From: Paenibacillus phocaeensis
GTDB lineage: Bacteria > Bacillota > Bacilli > Paenibacillales > Paenibacillaceae
DNA length: 64,000 bases
Assembly: GCF_900021165.1 (NCBI RefSeq)
Contig: NZ_FCOQ01000009.1
Location: 213,501-277,500 of the forward strand
Direction of reading: 5' to 3'
Made by a program: the position numbers and the translations under genes. The notes beneath the pieces are model-generated. The model was not told the DNA's origin and made no database searches. It worked only from the letters and a program-made list of their open reading frames with translations. Positions 10,231 to 17,629 of the stretch are shown in pieces (positions within the stretch are counted from its first letter, which is position 1; every line of letters begins with the position of its first letter).

Positions 10231-11625
10231 TTACGCCGAATGCTGTTGCGCCATCACTTGGCGGTGTTTCGGCAGGAATGATACGGCGAGCAGGTTCGCA
10301 ATCGCGATCCCCAACATGAGCAGAAAAACGGCATGCATTCCGGCAGCCAACTCCGTTTTGGAGCCGATTATGGTTACATACTGGTTGTAAATCGTGCCGA
10401 AAACCGCGATGCCGACCGTTTGGCCAAGCGCACGGGCCAGCATGCTGGAAGCGTTGGCGACGCCGCGTTTTTCCCAGCCGACAACCGATTGCACAACAAC
10501 GGTGGAGGGCGTCGCAACGAACCCCATTCCCAGTCCGATTAGCACGAGGATACCAATCCAAAATACGTAGGGCGAGTTCATCTGAAGCGCAATCAGCCAG
10601 ATGGAGCCCGCCATGACCAGCGAAGAGCCGAATACGATCGACGCCTTCACCCCGATCCGGTACATGAGCCGACCAGCGATGTTGGAGGCGAGCGGCCAGG
10701 CCAGCGACATCGGCATAGCGATCAGGCCCGAGCTTGTTGCGGAATTGCCGAGCACGGATTGAATCCAGATCGGCGAATACACCGTCAACCCCGTCGTAAT
10801 GCTGAACGTCAGAAAACCGCTGATATAGGTGACGTTCAATACGCGCATCTGGAAAATCGATAACGGGATCATCGGTTCCTCCGCCCGCTTTTCAATCCAG
10901 AGGAACAACATAAAACATACGGCCGATACCGCGAACAGTCCCACGATCACCGGGGAATCCCAGGTATGCCGGGACCCGCCGCTCAGTAGCGCATACAACA
11001 GCGCGGAGAAGGTAATGGTAAACATAATCGCGCCGAGGTAATCGATTTTTTTCGCCTGACGTTCGATCGGCTGGTGCAAAAACACGACGACCAGCAGCAG
11101 GGCGATGATGCCGATCGGCACGTTGATGTAGAAAATCCATCGCCAAGAAACTTGATCGACGAAGTAACCTCCGATTAGCGGGCCGAGAAGGCCAGCCACG
11201 GACCAAACGGACGAAAAGACACCCATCATTTTGCCGCGCTGCTTGCCCGAGAACAAATCGCCGATGACGGTAAAGCACACGGGCGCAAGCGCCCCAGCGC
11301 CAAATCCTTGCAAAGCCCGGAACCCAATGAGCCCCGTCATCGATTGTGCGGCTCCGCACAAGATGGAACCGAGCACGAATAAACCAATGCCAGCAGCGAA
11401 TACGGGTTTGCGCCCGAACAAATCGGCGAGCTTGCCGAAAATGGGCGTCGCCACGCAGGTGGTCAACGTATAAATCGCAAACACCCAACTGAACAGCGTC
11501 TCGCCGTGCAAATCCTTGATCATATGTGGGGTAGCGGTGGCGACGACGGTCGCATCCAAAGCGCCGATAAACATCGCCGCCAGCATTCCGGCGACCACCA
11601 TGTTGACGTTGGTTTTCGAGGCCAT
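10231..11625 (-). CDS. MFS transporter, DHA2/EmrB-QacA type (14 TM)
   Basis: A 464-residue membrane protein with the drug:H+ antiporter motif A (GKLADLFGRKPVF, about 64-76) and motif C-like GPLIGGYFVDQVSWRWIFYINVPIG (about 145-170), which is diagnostic of the 14-helix EmrB/QacA group. It probably exports toxic compounds. Start ATG has AAGGAGG ten bases upstream. It is upstream of the PadR regulator and separated from it by a strong terminator. Confidence 0.92.
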   Translation of the reverse strand: MASKTNVNMVVAGMLAAMFIGALDATVVATATPHMIKDLHGETLFSWVFAIYTLTTCVATPIFGKLADLFGRKPVFAAGIGLFVLGSILCGAAQSMTGLIGFRALQGFGAGALAPVCFTVIGDLFSGKQRGKMMGVFSSVWSVAGLLGPLIGGYFVDQVSWRWIFYINVPIGIIALLLVVVFLHQPIERQAKKIDYLGAIMFTITFSALLYALLSGGSRHTWDSPVIVGLFAVSAVCFMLFLWIEKRAEEPMIPLSIFQMRVLNVTYISGFLTFSITTGLTVYSPIWIQSVLGNSATSSGLIAMPMSLAWPLASNIAGRLMYRIGVKASIVFGSSLVMAGSIWLIALQMNSPYVFWIGILVLIGLGMGFVATPSTVVVQSVVGWEKRGVANASSMLARALGQTVGIAVFGTIYNQYVTIIGSKTELAAGMHAVFLLMLGIAIANLLAVSFLPKHRQVMAQQHSA

Positions 11626-11668
11626 GAGGAAAACGCCTCCTTACATCTTCTTTATGCGGCCCTTTGAC

Positions 11669-12019
11669 TTAACGATTGCAAACCAAGTAAAGGGTATTGC
11701 CTTCAGGATCGTTGAAATGCACGACATTGGCCGCCTTGCCTTCCACAGAATCGTGGAATTGAACGCCGCGGGACTTCAGCGTTTCGATGGCTGACTCCAT
11801 GTCCTCCACCTCAAATCCTATGGACATGCTGCCCGATTTTTCCGGAAGGGAACCTTGTTCTCCGGCAAGATACAGGAGACCGATCGTCAATCCAGGTGCC
11901 GCGATTTGCGCAAAATGCCCGTCCCCGTGCTGCAGTTCCAATCCCAGTGTTTCGGCGTAAAATTTTACCGCCTTTTTCATATCCGCCACCATTACAGTCA
12001 CATTGCCGCTTTTGAACAT
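11669..12019 (-). CDS. VOC family protein (glyoxalase/bleomycin-resistance fold)
   Basis: A 116-residue single vicinal-oxygen-chelate module pair. It begins with MFKSGNVTVMVADMKKAVKFYAETLGL and ends with VVHFNDPEGNTLYLVCNR, where the Glu in DPEGN is the typical metal-site acid of the fold. The substrate cannot be assigned. A strong AAGGAGG ribosome site precedes ATG 12019. The gene lies 43 bp upstream of the MFS gene in the same direction and may be co-transcribed. Confidence 0.88.
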   Translation of the reverse strand: MFKSGNVTVMVADMKKAVKFYAETLGLELQHGDGHFAQIAAPGLTIGLLYLAGEQGSLPEKSGSMSIGFEVEDMESAIETLKSRGVQFHDSVEGKAANVVHFNDPEGNTLYLVCNR

Positions 12020-12156
12020 CTTATATTTCCTCCTTATTCGTTTGATTGATTTTTATTATATCAAAATAATATAATAAGTAAACATGTTTTATTGATATAA
12101 TTCATGAAAAAAATTGCGAACGCGCCTTTCTCGATGATGGGAGAAGTATGCTAGAC

Positions 12157-12234
12157 TAAAACAGCCTTAGCCCGATGAGAAATTCGAGCTAAGGCTGTTT
12201 AGACATTTTGTTTTATTCCACGATATCCCTAAAG
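12157..12234. repeat. Dispersed intergenic repeat, copy A, with hairpin
   Basis: About 78 bp closely matching copy B at 30415-30497. It holds a perfect 13 bp stem (AAACAGCCTTAGC at 12158-12170 against GCTAAGGCTGTTT at 12188-12200), then TAGACATTTTGTTTTATTCC and ATATCCCTAA. It lies immediately downstream of the LysE-type gene and probably acts as a terminator. Confidence 0.7.
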
Positions 12235-12240
12235 GACGGC

Positions 12241-12876
12241 TTACTGTCTTTGGAAAGCGACCTTTAGGCCAAGTCCGATATAGATTGCTCCGACGAATTT
12301 GCTGCTTAGCCGGCTTATCCGGCTTAGCCATGTCTTCCGTTTCACCAGTTTTCCAAGCGCAGCGATGCTTAGTACAATTGAGGTTGTATACAATGCACTT
12401 AAGATCACAAAGACGACACCAAGGATCAAAAACTGCATGGTGACTTGACCTCGTTCGTGATGAACAAATTGAGGCAAAAACGCCAGAAAAAACAGAGCCG
12501 TCTTGGGATTAAGAACTTCTGCGACAATTGCCGAAAAGAAGGACTTTAAAGCTCCTGCCGTTTTAACCTTGGGAAGTTGCGGATCTGATGGCTTACTCAT
12601 CAATGCCCGAATTCCTAAATATAGTAAGTATACCGCTCCAGCATATTTAACCATATTGAAAGCTAGAGCAGAGGTCATCAGTATCGTGGAGAGCCCGACA
12701 GTAGCAAATAAGGTGTGAAGAAAATCCCCGATGGAGATGCCAAGCCCTGCCATAATGCCTCCTTTTCGCCCGTTCTGAACGGTACGAGTAATGGTAAGAA
12801 GAACGGCGGGGCCTGGAATTATAAATAGAAGAATGACAACGATAACATATGCCAATAACGTTGAAAAATCCGGCAT
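12241..12876 (-). CDS. LysE/RhtB family exporter
   Basis: A 211-residue membrane protein with about six hydrophobic segments. The family signature is IIPGPAVLLTITRTVQNGRKGGIMAGLGISIGD near the N-terminus, and LNPKTALFFLAFLPQFV in the middle. Family members export amino acids or related small molecules. ATG 12876 has AGGAGG at correct spacing; the ATG at 12894 reads through that site and is less likely. Confidence 0.9.
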   Translation of the reverse strand: MPDFSTLLAYVIVVILLFIIPGPAVLLTITRTVQNGRKGGIMAGLGISIGDFLHTLFATVGLSTILMTSALAFNMVKYAGAVYLLYLGIRALMSKPSDPQLPKVKTAGALKSFFSAIVAEVLNPKTALFFLAFLPQFVHHERGQVTMQFLILGVVFVILSALYTTSIVLSIAALGKLVKRKTWLSRISRLSSKFVGAIYIGLGLKVAFQRQ

Positions 12877-12899
12877 CGGGCCTCCTCCTTCCATAGCAC

Positions 12900-13499
12900 T
12901 TAAAGTGAGATGTTGTTACGGCTTTGCAACCATTGTTCGAACTCTTCGGGTGTGCTCACTTGATGGTCTAATACAGCCGTATAGATATCAAAGCTTTTCA
13001 CCTGTTTCCCATACTCGGCTCTCGATGCCCAGATGGTTTTGATCCGCAGAATAGAGAGAATCGCCTCTTCATCAAGACGACCGGGCAACGTCCGAATATG
13101 CCGCAGATCAGGTTGTTTCTCAGGATCATCAACGAACCATATATCCAGTGACCATTGGTTCTCGCTTTTAGATAAGTAATCCAATCCAATAAAATACCCG
13201 TCCGGGTAAGCCGGATCGGTGTTCCAGCTACCGGTATCGTTCATAAATTTCATCTGCCGAATCTGGGGATTCAACATCAATTGCGAAGCAATTCGAGAGA
13301 TTACAGCTATGTCCAACTTGGAACAAACGACCGTCATATCAAGGTCTCTCCAAGCCATTAAACCGAGTGCCGCACTTCCAACTTTGACCGGCATGCCGGC
13401 TGCTTTTAACAATGGGATAAGGTTCAATTCTTCCGCCACTGCAGCGGCCTCCGCTTGCAGCTGGAATTGACGAGCAAGCAGATCTTCACGTTCTACCAT
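12900..13499 (-). CDS. Nucleotidyltransferase-fold hypothetical protein
   Basis: A 199-residue soluble protein. KVGSAALGLMAWRDLDMTVV (about 39-58) resembles the nucleotidyltransferase pattern GS-x-G ... DLD, and SLDIWFVDD (about 117-125) could give a third acidic residue. It may be an aminoglycoside- or lincosamide-type transferase relative or a MNT-like domain, but I do not recognise a defined family. An ideal AGGAGGTGA site precedes ATG 13499. It lies 23 bp upstream of the LysE gene. Confidence 0.6.
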   Translation of the reverse strand: MVEREDLLARQFQLQAEAAAVAEELNLIPLLKAAGMPVKVGSAALGLMAWRDLDMTVVCSKLDIAVISRIASQLMLNPQIRQMKFMNDTGSWNTDPAYPDGYFIGLDYLSKSENQWSLDIWFVDDPEKQPDLRHIRTLPGRLDEEAILSILRIKTIWASRAEYGKQVKSFDIYTAVLDHQVSTPEEFEQWLQSRNNISL

Positions 13500-13523
13500 T
13501 TGTTAGCTCACCTCCTGATGTGC

Positions 13524-14093
13524 TCATGCGGATTCGCCTTTGTTGCTATAGGTTTTGTTATAGTGGTCAACCGCAAAGCCAAATATTACTTTCAACATAA
13601 ATAAAAGACAAGGGATCAAAATATAAGGCGGGATATGAGGCAGCAAGGGAGTACCACCTAGGCCGATCGACAGAAGCAAGCCGGCAACAAACAGCTGCGA
13701 CTGCTTTCCTTTAAGCGAGTTCACGATATAAGCCCCTATTAGGGTATAGATCCATACCCCTATAGAATATCCGATCGCCGTGTTTAGTAAAACCCCAATT
13801 AATACGACATGAAAATGAATGGCAATGAACACGATTCGGTTCCTTGTTCTCGTTGCATAGTAATTGCTTGTTGAAGGCGTAAAATTGGCGATACAACCCG
13901 CGAAAATATCGAATATCAACAATAAACTAAGCACGCTGCGCCATACCGGTAGATTGGATGTCATTTCAGGGTACATCCAATACAATACAGCAGTCAACAG
14001 TCCGCCAAACAGTAGGATCGTAAGAATGGATCCAAGAGATTGCCTTTCGCCAAAAACATCATGCAGAACCGATGGAATTATTATTTGTTTCAA
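13524..14093 (-). CDS. Predicted multi-pass membrane protein, TTG start
   Basis: A 189-residue protein with five to six hydrophobic helices and no recognised family. I place the start at TTG 14093 because AGGAGG sits seven bases upstream. The open frame extends to 14165 only by running into the multicopper oxidase remnant. In an undamaged relative this gene may follow a multicopper oxidase gene, since its ribosome site is joined directly to the remnant. Function unknown. Confidence 0.65.
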   Translation of the reverse strand: MKQIIIPSVLHDVFGERQSLGSILTILLFGGLLTAVLYWMYPEMTSNLPVWRSVLSLLLIFDIFAGCIANFTPSTSNYYATRTRNRIVFIAIHFHVVLIGVLLNTAIGYSIGVWIYTLIGAYIVNSLKGKQSQLFVAGLLLSIGLGGTPLLPHIPPYILIPCLLFMLKVIFGFAVDHYNKTYSNKGESA

Positions 14094-14110
14094 TGCTTTC
14101 CCTCCTACTG

Positions 14111-14328
14111 CATAGTCCGGGATTATTTGCCAAGAAAGCAACTTCAATCTTCTCGCCGGGTTCAATATTTACTGTATCTAAGACAAGTGGGCTTCCACTA
14201 ATCGTTTTTCCATTTTTACTAATGACTTGGACATGGTGTCCATGAAGGTGCATCGGGTGATCGGCAAAACTCCGGTTTACAAATGTTGTCTTCACCAGAT
14301 CTCCCTCCTTGACCATAAGGGGATTGAT
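14111..14328 (-). pseudogene. C-terminal fragment of a multicopper oxidase (CotA/laccase-like)
   Basis: About 72 residues match the last cupredoxin domain of multicopper oxidases: NPLMVKEGDLVKTTFVNRS, then DHPMHLHGH carrying the HxHxH copper ligands, then VNIEPGEKIEVAF and NNPGL. Normally a WxxHCHxxxH motif follows at once, but here the frame runs into the ribosome site of the next gene. Everything N-terminal is missing as well, because the SRPBCC gene ends two bases upstream. It is a leftover with no complete copper site. Confidence 0.8.
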
Positions 14329-14329
14329 G

Positions 14330-14761
14330 TTAACCCTTAAGGACAGCTTTTAAGCCAGCAGCTGTTTGGCGCTGCTCTTTCTTCATCGATTGACGCATGA
14401 AAAATTCAGCTACCTTCGGAACGTTGTCAACTTGAATTGAGAAATGAATACGGCAAGATTGATCCGAGATCGGCTCAATACGATAACTTTCGCGAAACGA
14501 TTGTTTTTCATCAGGAACTGTCTCCATCGTTAACAATTGATCCTGAACAAGCTCTGCCACGATCATGTTTTTTTCGCTCTTGAAGCCTGAGTATTTTCCA
14601 CTTTCGAAATACTTGGTCCCCAACTGAGCAGGTCCTTCAGGAGTAACTTGAGTCTCCATAATGCCTTTAATCCAGGAAGGTCTCCCCTTTAAATCAACGA
14701 GGCGTGAAAAAACGATAGATGCGGGATAATCATAGATTTCGGTATATTCAAATATAAGCAT
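14330..14761 (-). CDS. SRPBCC (START-like) ligand-binding family protein
   Basis: A 143-residue protein with the helix-grip pattern of polyketide-cyclase/START-like proteins: an N-terminal strand EYTEIYDYPASIVFSRLVD, a central GTKYFESGKYSG, and a long C-terminal helix FFMRQSMKKEQRQTAAGLKAVL. Such proteins bind or process hydrophobic small molecules. ATG 14761 has a GGAAAGG site; the longer frame reaches into the monooxygenase gene. It directly follows the FAD monooxygenase and may act on the same compound. Confidence 0.78.
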   Translation of the reverse strand: MLIFEYTEIYDYPASIVFSRLVDLKGRPSWIKGIMETQVTPEGPAQLGTKYFESGKYSGFKSEKNMIVAELVQDQLLTMETVPDEKQSFRESYRIEPISDQSCRIHFSIQVDNVPKVAEFFMRQSMKKEQRQTAAGLKAVLKG

Positions 14762-14795
14762 AATTATGATTCCTTTCCTTTTTGATGTAGTTGAT

Positions 14796-16424
14796 TTAAC
14801 GAAAAAGGATTGTCGACAGAGCATGGGTTAACATTTTTTCCATTTCCCCCTTATTCGCCCCAGTACGCGGTTTTCGCCATCCGATATACCCGTCTGGCCG
14901 CACGATGACAGCCCCTGTGGAAGTTATACCGTATGCATCAAGAAAATCGTTCCCAGGATTGTTGAAATCGGCATGCCCATCAACCTGATAAATATCGATC
15001 GGGAAATGTAGCGTATCTTTAACATGTTTAGCAGCCTCCACCCAGTTTTTTCCTTCTGGTCCAACGAGTAACACAAATCGAGAACCAAACAGATCGATGG
15101 AGGAAAGCCGCTGACCGTTACGTTCCAAAACGACGTGGGCAGCACGGCTTCCTGGCTGACCCGTCCACGACTCGGGATGTTGTACAAGGGGGAGGTTCCG
15201 CCCGTCTTCTTCCGGTATGAACGCGCCGTCTGGATAGCGATAACCCATATTGACATGTAGGGTGTTTACCGTAATTCCATCCGCACCTTCATGTTCGCGC
15301 TGCTGGGAGAGCATGACGACCTGTTCCACGGTGTAATCCGCTATAGGCCGGCGCTCCATGTCGTAAGTGGCAAGCAAGTCCTCGCCAGCTTCACCGCGCA
15401 ACACCGCAGCCAGCTTCCAAGCGAGGTTATGTGCCTCGGCAATGCCGGTATTGCCTCCCAAGCCGCCGCTGGGAGGTTGAACTCGTGCGGCATCACCAAC
15501 GATAAATATACGTTCTTGTTGGAAGCGATCAGCTACGCGAGCAGCCATTTCCCAGGTTAATACCTTCTTGAACTTGACGGGAATGTCAGGAATTCCGATA
15601 GCTGCCCTAACTAATGCAATACATCGCTCTTCCGGGTAATCGTCAATCGTTTCTTCCTCCGGATCATAGATCACATCCAATCGGTATACATGAGGCCGCC
15701 TGTTTGTGCCGGGATACAAGACAAGACTTCCGCTTGCGTCTTCATTAGCGAAGAAACACATATGTGCATTCTGGTTCTTGAAGAGATCATGGATGTCCGC
15801 GTCGAAAATGACGCTGATCAGATGACAAAGTGTCCCCTCTCCATGCTGCCCGATTCCTAAAGTTGCACGGATACCACTTTTGCCTCCGTCGGCTCCAACC
15901 ATATACTCGGATCGAATCTGGCGCATTTCGCCGTTGGTGCGATCCCGAATGGTGGCCAAAACGCCGTGCTCATCCGCTTCGAATCCGATCAATTCCGTGT
16001 TGTATCGAAGATCGGCACCTGCTTGTTCAGCCTTCGTCCGAAGCACAGGCTCAAGTAAATCTTGTGCAATGCCGTTTCCTTCAACAGGACTGGCATCCGT
16101 AAAATATGCGCTCATATCTTCCATCAGATTCTCGAATACTTCCCCGGCCAGACTCTCAACAAACATGATACCGAATTCCCTTGGGAAGGGGGGTTCTTCA
16201 TGGCGTATCTCCTCTTCAACTCCGGCAGAGCGAAAGATTTCCATCGTGCGGGCAGTCAAGCTTGAGACGCGCGGATGGATGGCCGTGCCCGGATGGCGTT
16301 CGACGACGATTGACTTTATCCCTTGTTTAGCCAGAAACAGGGAAAGGGATAGACCTACGAGACTCCCCCCCACAATAAGCACAGTTACCGTTTCGTCAAT
16401 CGTTGTGGAATTTAACGGATTCAT
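14796..16424 (-). CDS. FAD-dependent aromatic monooxygenase (PheA/TfdB type)
   Basis: A 542-residue flavoprotein hydroxylase. It has VLIVGGSLVGLSLSLFLAKQG with ERH (FAD ADP site, about 15-45), the DG motif MVGADGGKSGIR, and the GD motif RIFIVGDAARVQPPSGGLGGNTGIAEAHNLAWKL. A C-terminal thioredoxin-like domain ends in VRPDGYIGWR. Enzymes of this group hydroxylate phenols, polyketides or rifamycins using NAD(P)H and O2. ATG 16424 is preferred because AGGA lies ten bases upstream; ATG 16433 is too close to it. The gene sits behind a broken PadR regulator. Confidence 0.9.
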   Translation of the reverse strand: MNPLNSTTIDETVTVLIVGGSLVGLSLSLFLAKQGIKSIVVERHPGTAIHPRVSSLTARTMEIFRSAGVEEEIRHEEPPFPREFGIMFVESLAGEVFENLMEDMSAYFTDASPVEGNGIAQDLLEPVLRTKAEQAGADLRYNTELIGFEADEHGVLATIRDRTNGEMRQIRSEYMVGADGGKSGIRATLGIGQHGEGTLCHLISVIFDADIHDLFKNQNAHMCFFANEDASGSLVLYPGTNRRPHVYRLDVIYDPEEETIDDYPEERCIALVRAAIGIPDIPVKFKKVLTWEMAARVADRFQQERIFIVGDAARVQPPSGGLGGNTGIAEAHNLAWKLAAVLRGEAGEDLLATYDMERRPIADYTVEQVVMLSQQREHEGADGITVNTLHVNMGYRYPDGAFIPEEDGRNLPLVQHPESWTGQPGSRAAHVVLERNGQRLSSIDLFGSRFVLLVGPEGKNWVEAAKHVKDTLHFPIDIYQVDGHADFNNPGNDFLDAYGITSTGAVIVRPDGYIGWRKPRTGANKGEMEKMLTHALSTILFR

Positions 16425-16442
16425 TATGACCATGTCCTTTCG

Positions 16443-16655
16443 TTATTCAATTTCTCTTTCATTTAAACGGTCATCGATTGACTCATTTCTCTTGCGCAGC
16501 TCCTCCAATACTTGCTCGATGGCGAACGTTAATGACCTCGTCCTTCTCCCTTTCTTTAATTAACTGTTGCATACGATAAGGATGCATAGGCTCCTCAATA
16601 AGGAAACAAAGGATGGCTAAAGCGACAAGTGATTTTTGATATTGGTAATCATAGT
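16443..16655 (-). pseudogene. Internally deleted PadR family regulator
   Basis: One frame encodes QKSLVALAILCFLIEEPMH, PYRMQQLIKEREKDEVIN and VRHRAS, a clear PadR winged-helix N-terminus. It then shifts, and another frame supplies VLEELRKRNESIDDRLNEREIE and a stop, like a PadR C-terminal helix. The middle, about 80-120 residues, is gone and the ends are out of frame. It lies directly upstream of the FAD monooxygenase gene, so the probable local repressor is dead. Confidence 0.75.
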
Positions 16656-16658
16656 AAT

Positions 16659-16688
16659 AATATAACTAGTAATAATATGACGTGTCAA
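16659..16688 (-). promoter_or_regulatory. Promoter with direct repeats upstream of the PadR remnant and monooxygenase
   Basis: Read leftwards: TTGACA (16688-16683), an 18 bp spacer, and TATATT (16664-16659). The 12 bp unit TAGTAATAATAT occurs twice (16652-16663 and 16667-16678) across the spacer and -10 box and may be the operator of the lost PadR protein. Confidence 0.6.
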
Positions 16689-16763
16689 CAAAAAATATCT
16701 TTTTGATTCATTTGTCATTCCTAATTGCTGTTCCATTGGGGAGCCTCCTTAGTTAAAATAAAA

Positions 16764-16819
16764 TCCCCTCTCCTCCTAAGCAAGCTGACAGCAGCCAGCT
16801 CATACAGGACGAAAGGGGA
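16764..16819 (-). terminator. Likely terminator of the TetR gene
   Basis: Read leftwards, CTCCCCT (16820-16814) pairs with AGGGGA (16769-16764), with an inner AGCTG/CAGCT stem, followed by TTTTATTTTAAC. It lies 47 bp beyond the TetR stop codon. Confidence 0.5.
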
Positions 16820-16866
16820 GTTCTTGTACCCGTTAAGTTTAACCTCTTCATGCTCCAAATGAGAAC

Positions 16867-17478
16867 TCATGGTTTCGAAAAATATAAAATAGCCGGCAGC
16901 ACCACATGATCAACAATCTCTTCCAATTTCTGATGCGACACCCCTTCATATTCAAGCATAAACGTATAACGAATTTGCTCAAAAAGAATGAGTTTGGTCG
17001 CTTTAGGTGGGAGCTTTGTGATTTCTCCCCGTTGTACGGCCTGTTGAAGAACGTAATCCATAATCTTAATATTGGAAGCTGTGGCTTCGGCCAACATCTG
17101 GCTTGTCCGTTCTCGCTCCTGCTGGCTAATCATCTCGGAAAACAGCATTTTAAATAATCCAAACGGTCCATTGTCGGACTCCAAAATAAATTGCTGACCC
17201 ACATAGACTAAATGATCACGGAGACTGCCCCTGTTGAAATCCAGACTCTTGAAGATCCCTTCCGATTGCTGCATCCGTTGTTGGACAGCTGCAAACACTA
17301 AATCAAACGGAGTATCCCAATAACGATAAACCACCGAACGACTGGTATTCGCCTCACGAGCAATACGCGCAAAATTAATCGCACTGTACCCTTCCGTCTC
17401 CAGCAGACGATACGTTGCTGCATAAATATCATTTTGTAATTGGTCGCCGCGGCGGCGGCTTTTATTTGATTCCGTCAT
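16867..17478 (-). CDS. TetR/AcrR family transcriptional regulator
   Basis: A 203-residue repressor. The N-terminal HTH is INFARIAREANTSRSVVYRYWDTPFDLV (about 34-61), and the remainder is a helical ligand domain. ATG 17478 has AAGGAG ten bases upstream; the longer open frame runs through its own operator region. It is divergent from the NADH-oxidase-like gene at 17630, and three copies of a GATNCA-TGTATC dyad lie between them, indicating control of both genes. Confidence 0.9.
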   Translation of the reverse strand: MTESNKSRRRGDQLQNDIYAATYRLLETEGYSAINFARIAREANTSRSVVYRYWDTPFDLVFAAVQQRMQQSEGIFKSLDFNRGSLRDHLVYVGQQFILESDNGPFGLFKMLFSEMISQQERERTSQMLAEATASNIKIMDYVLQQAVQRGEITKLPPKATKLILFEQIRYTFMLEYEGVSHQKLEEIVDHVVLPAILYFSKP

Positions 17479-17534
17479 CCCTTTTTCTCTCCTTGTATGC
17501 TCATTATACAGGAAACTGTATCTTAAATAAATAA

Positions 17535-17613
17535 GATCCATTCATGTATCTAAATTGACTCATTAAGATGCATTGATGTATCCTAATTATATAATAAGAT
17601 ACAGTCATGTATC
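17535..17613. promoter_or_regulatory. Three phased TetR-type operators
   Basis: Copies at 17535-17550, 17567-17582 and 17598-17613 share GAT-C(A)-TT/GT-ATGTATC. The third, GATACAGTCATGTATC, is the most symmetric. Start-to-start spacing is 32 and 31 bp, about three helical turns each. A half site ACTGTATC lies further left at 17515-17522. Confidence 0.75.
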
Positions 17614-17629
17614 CAAAGGAGAGATCATC

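Noticed and set aside
12158..12200. Repeated hairpins as a possible CRISPR
   Set aside because: Only two copies 18 kb apart, with no spacer array and no cas genes.
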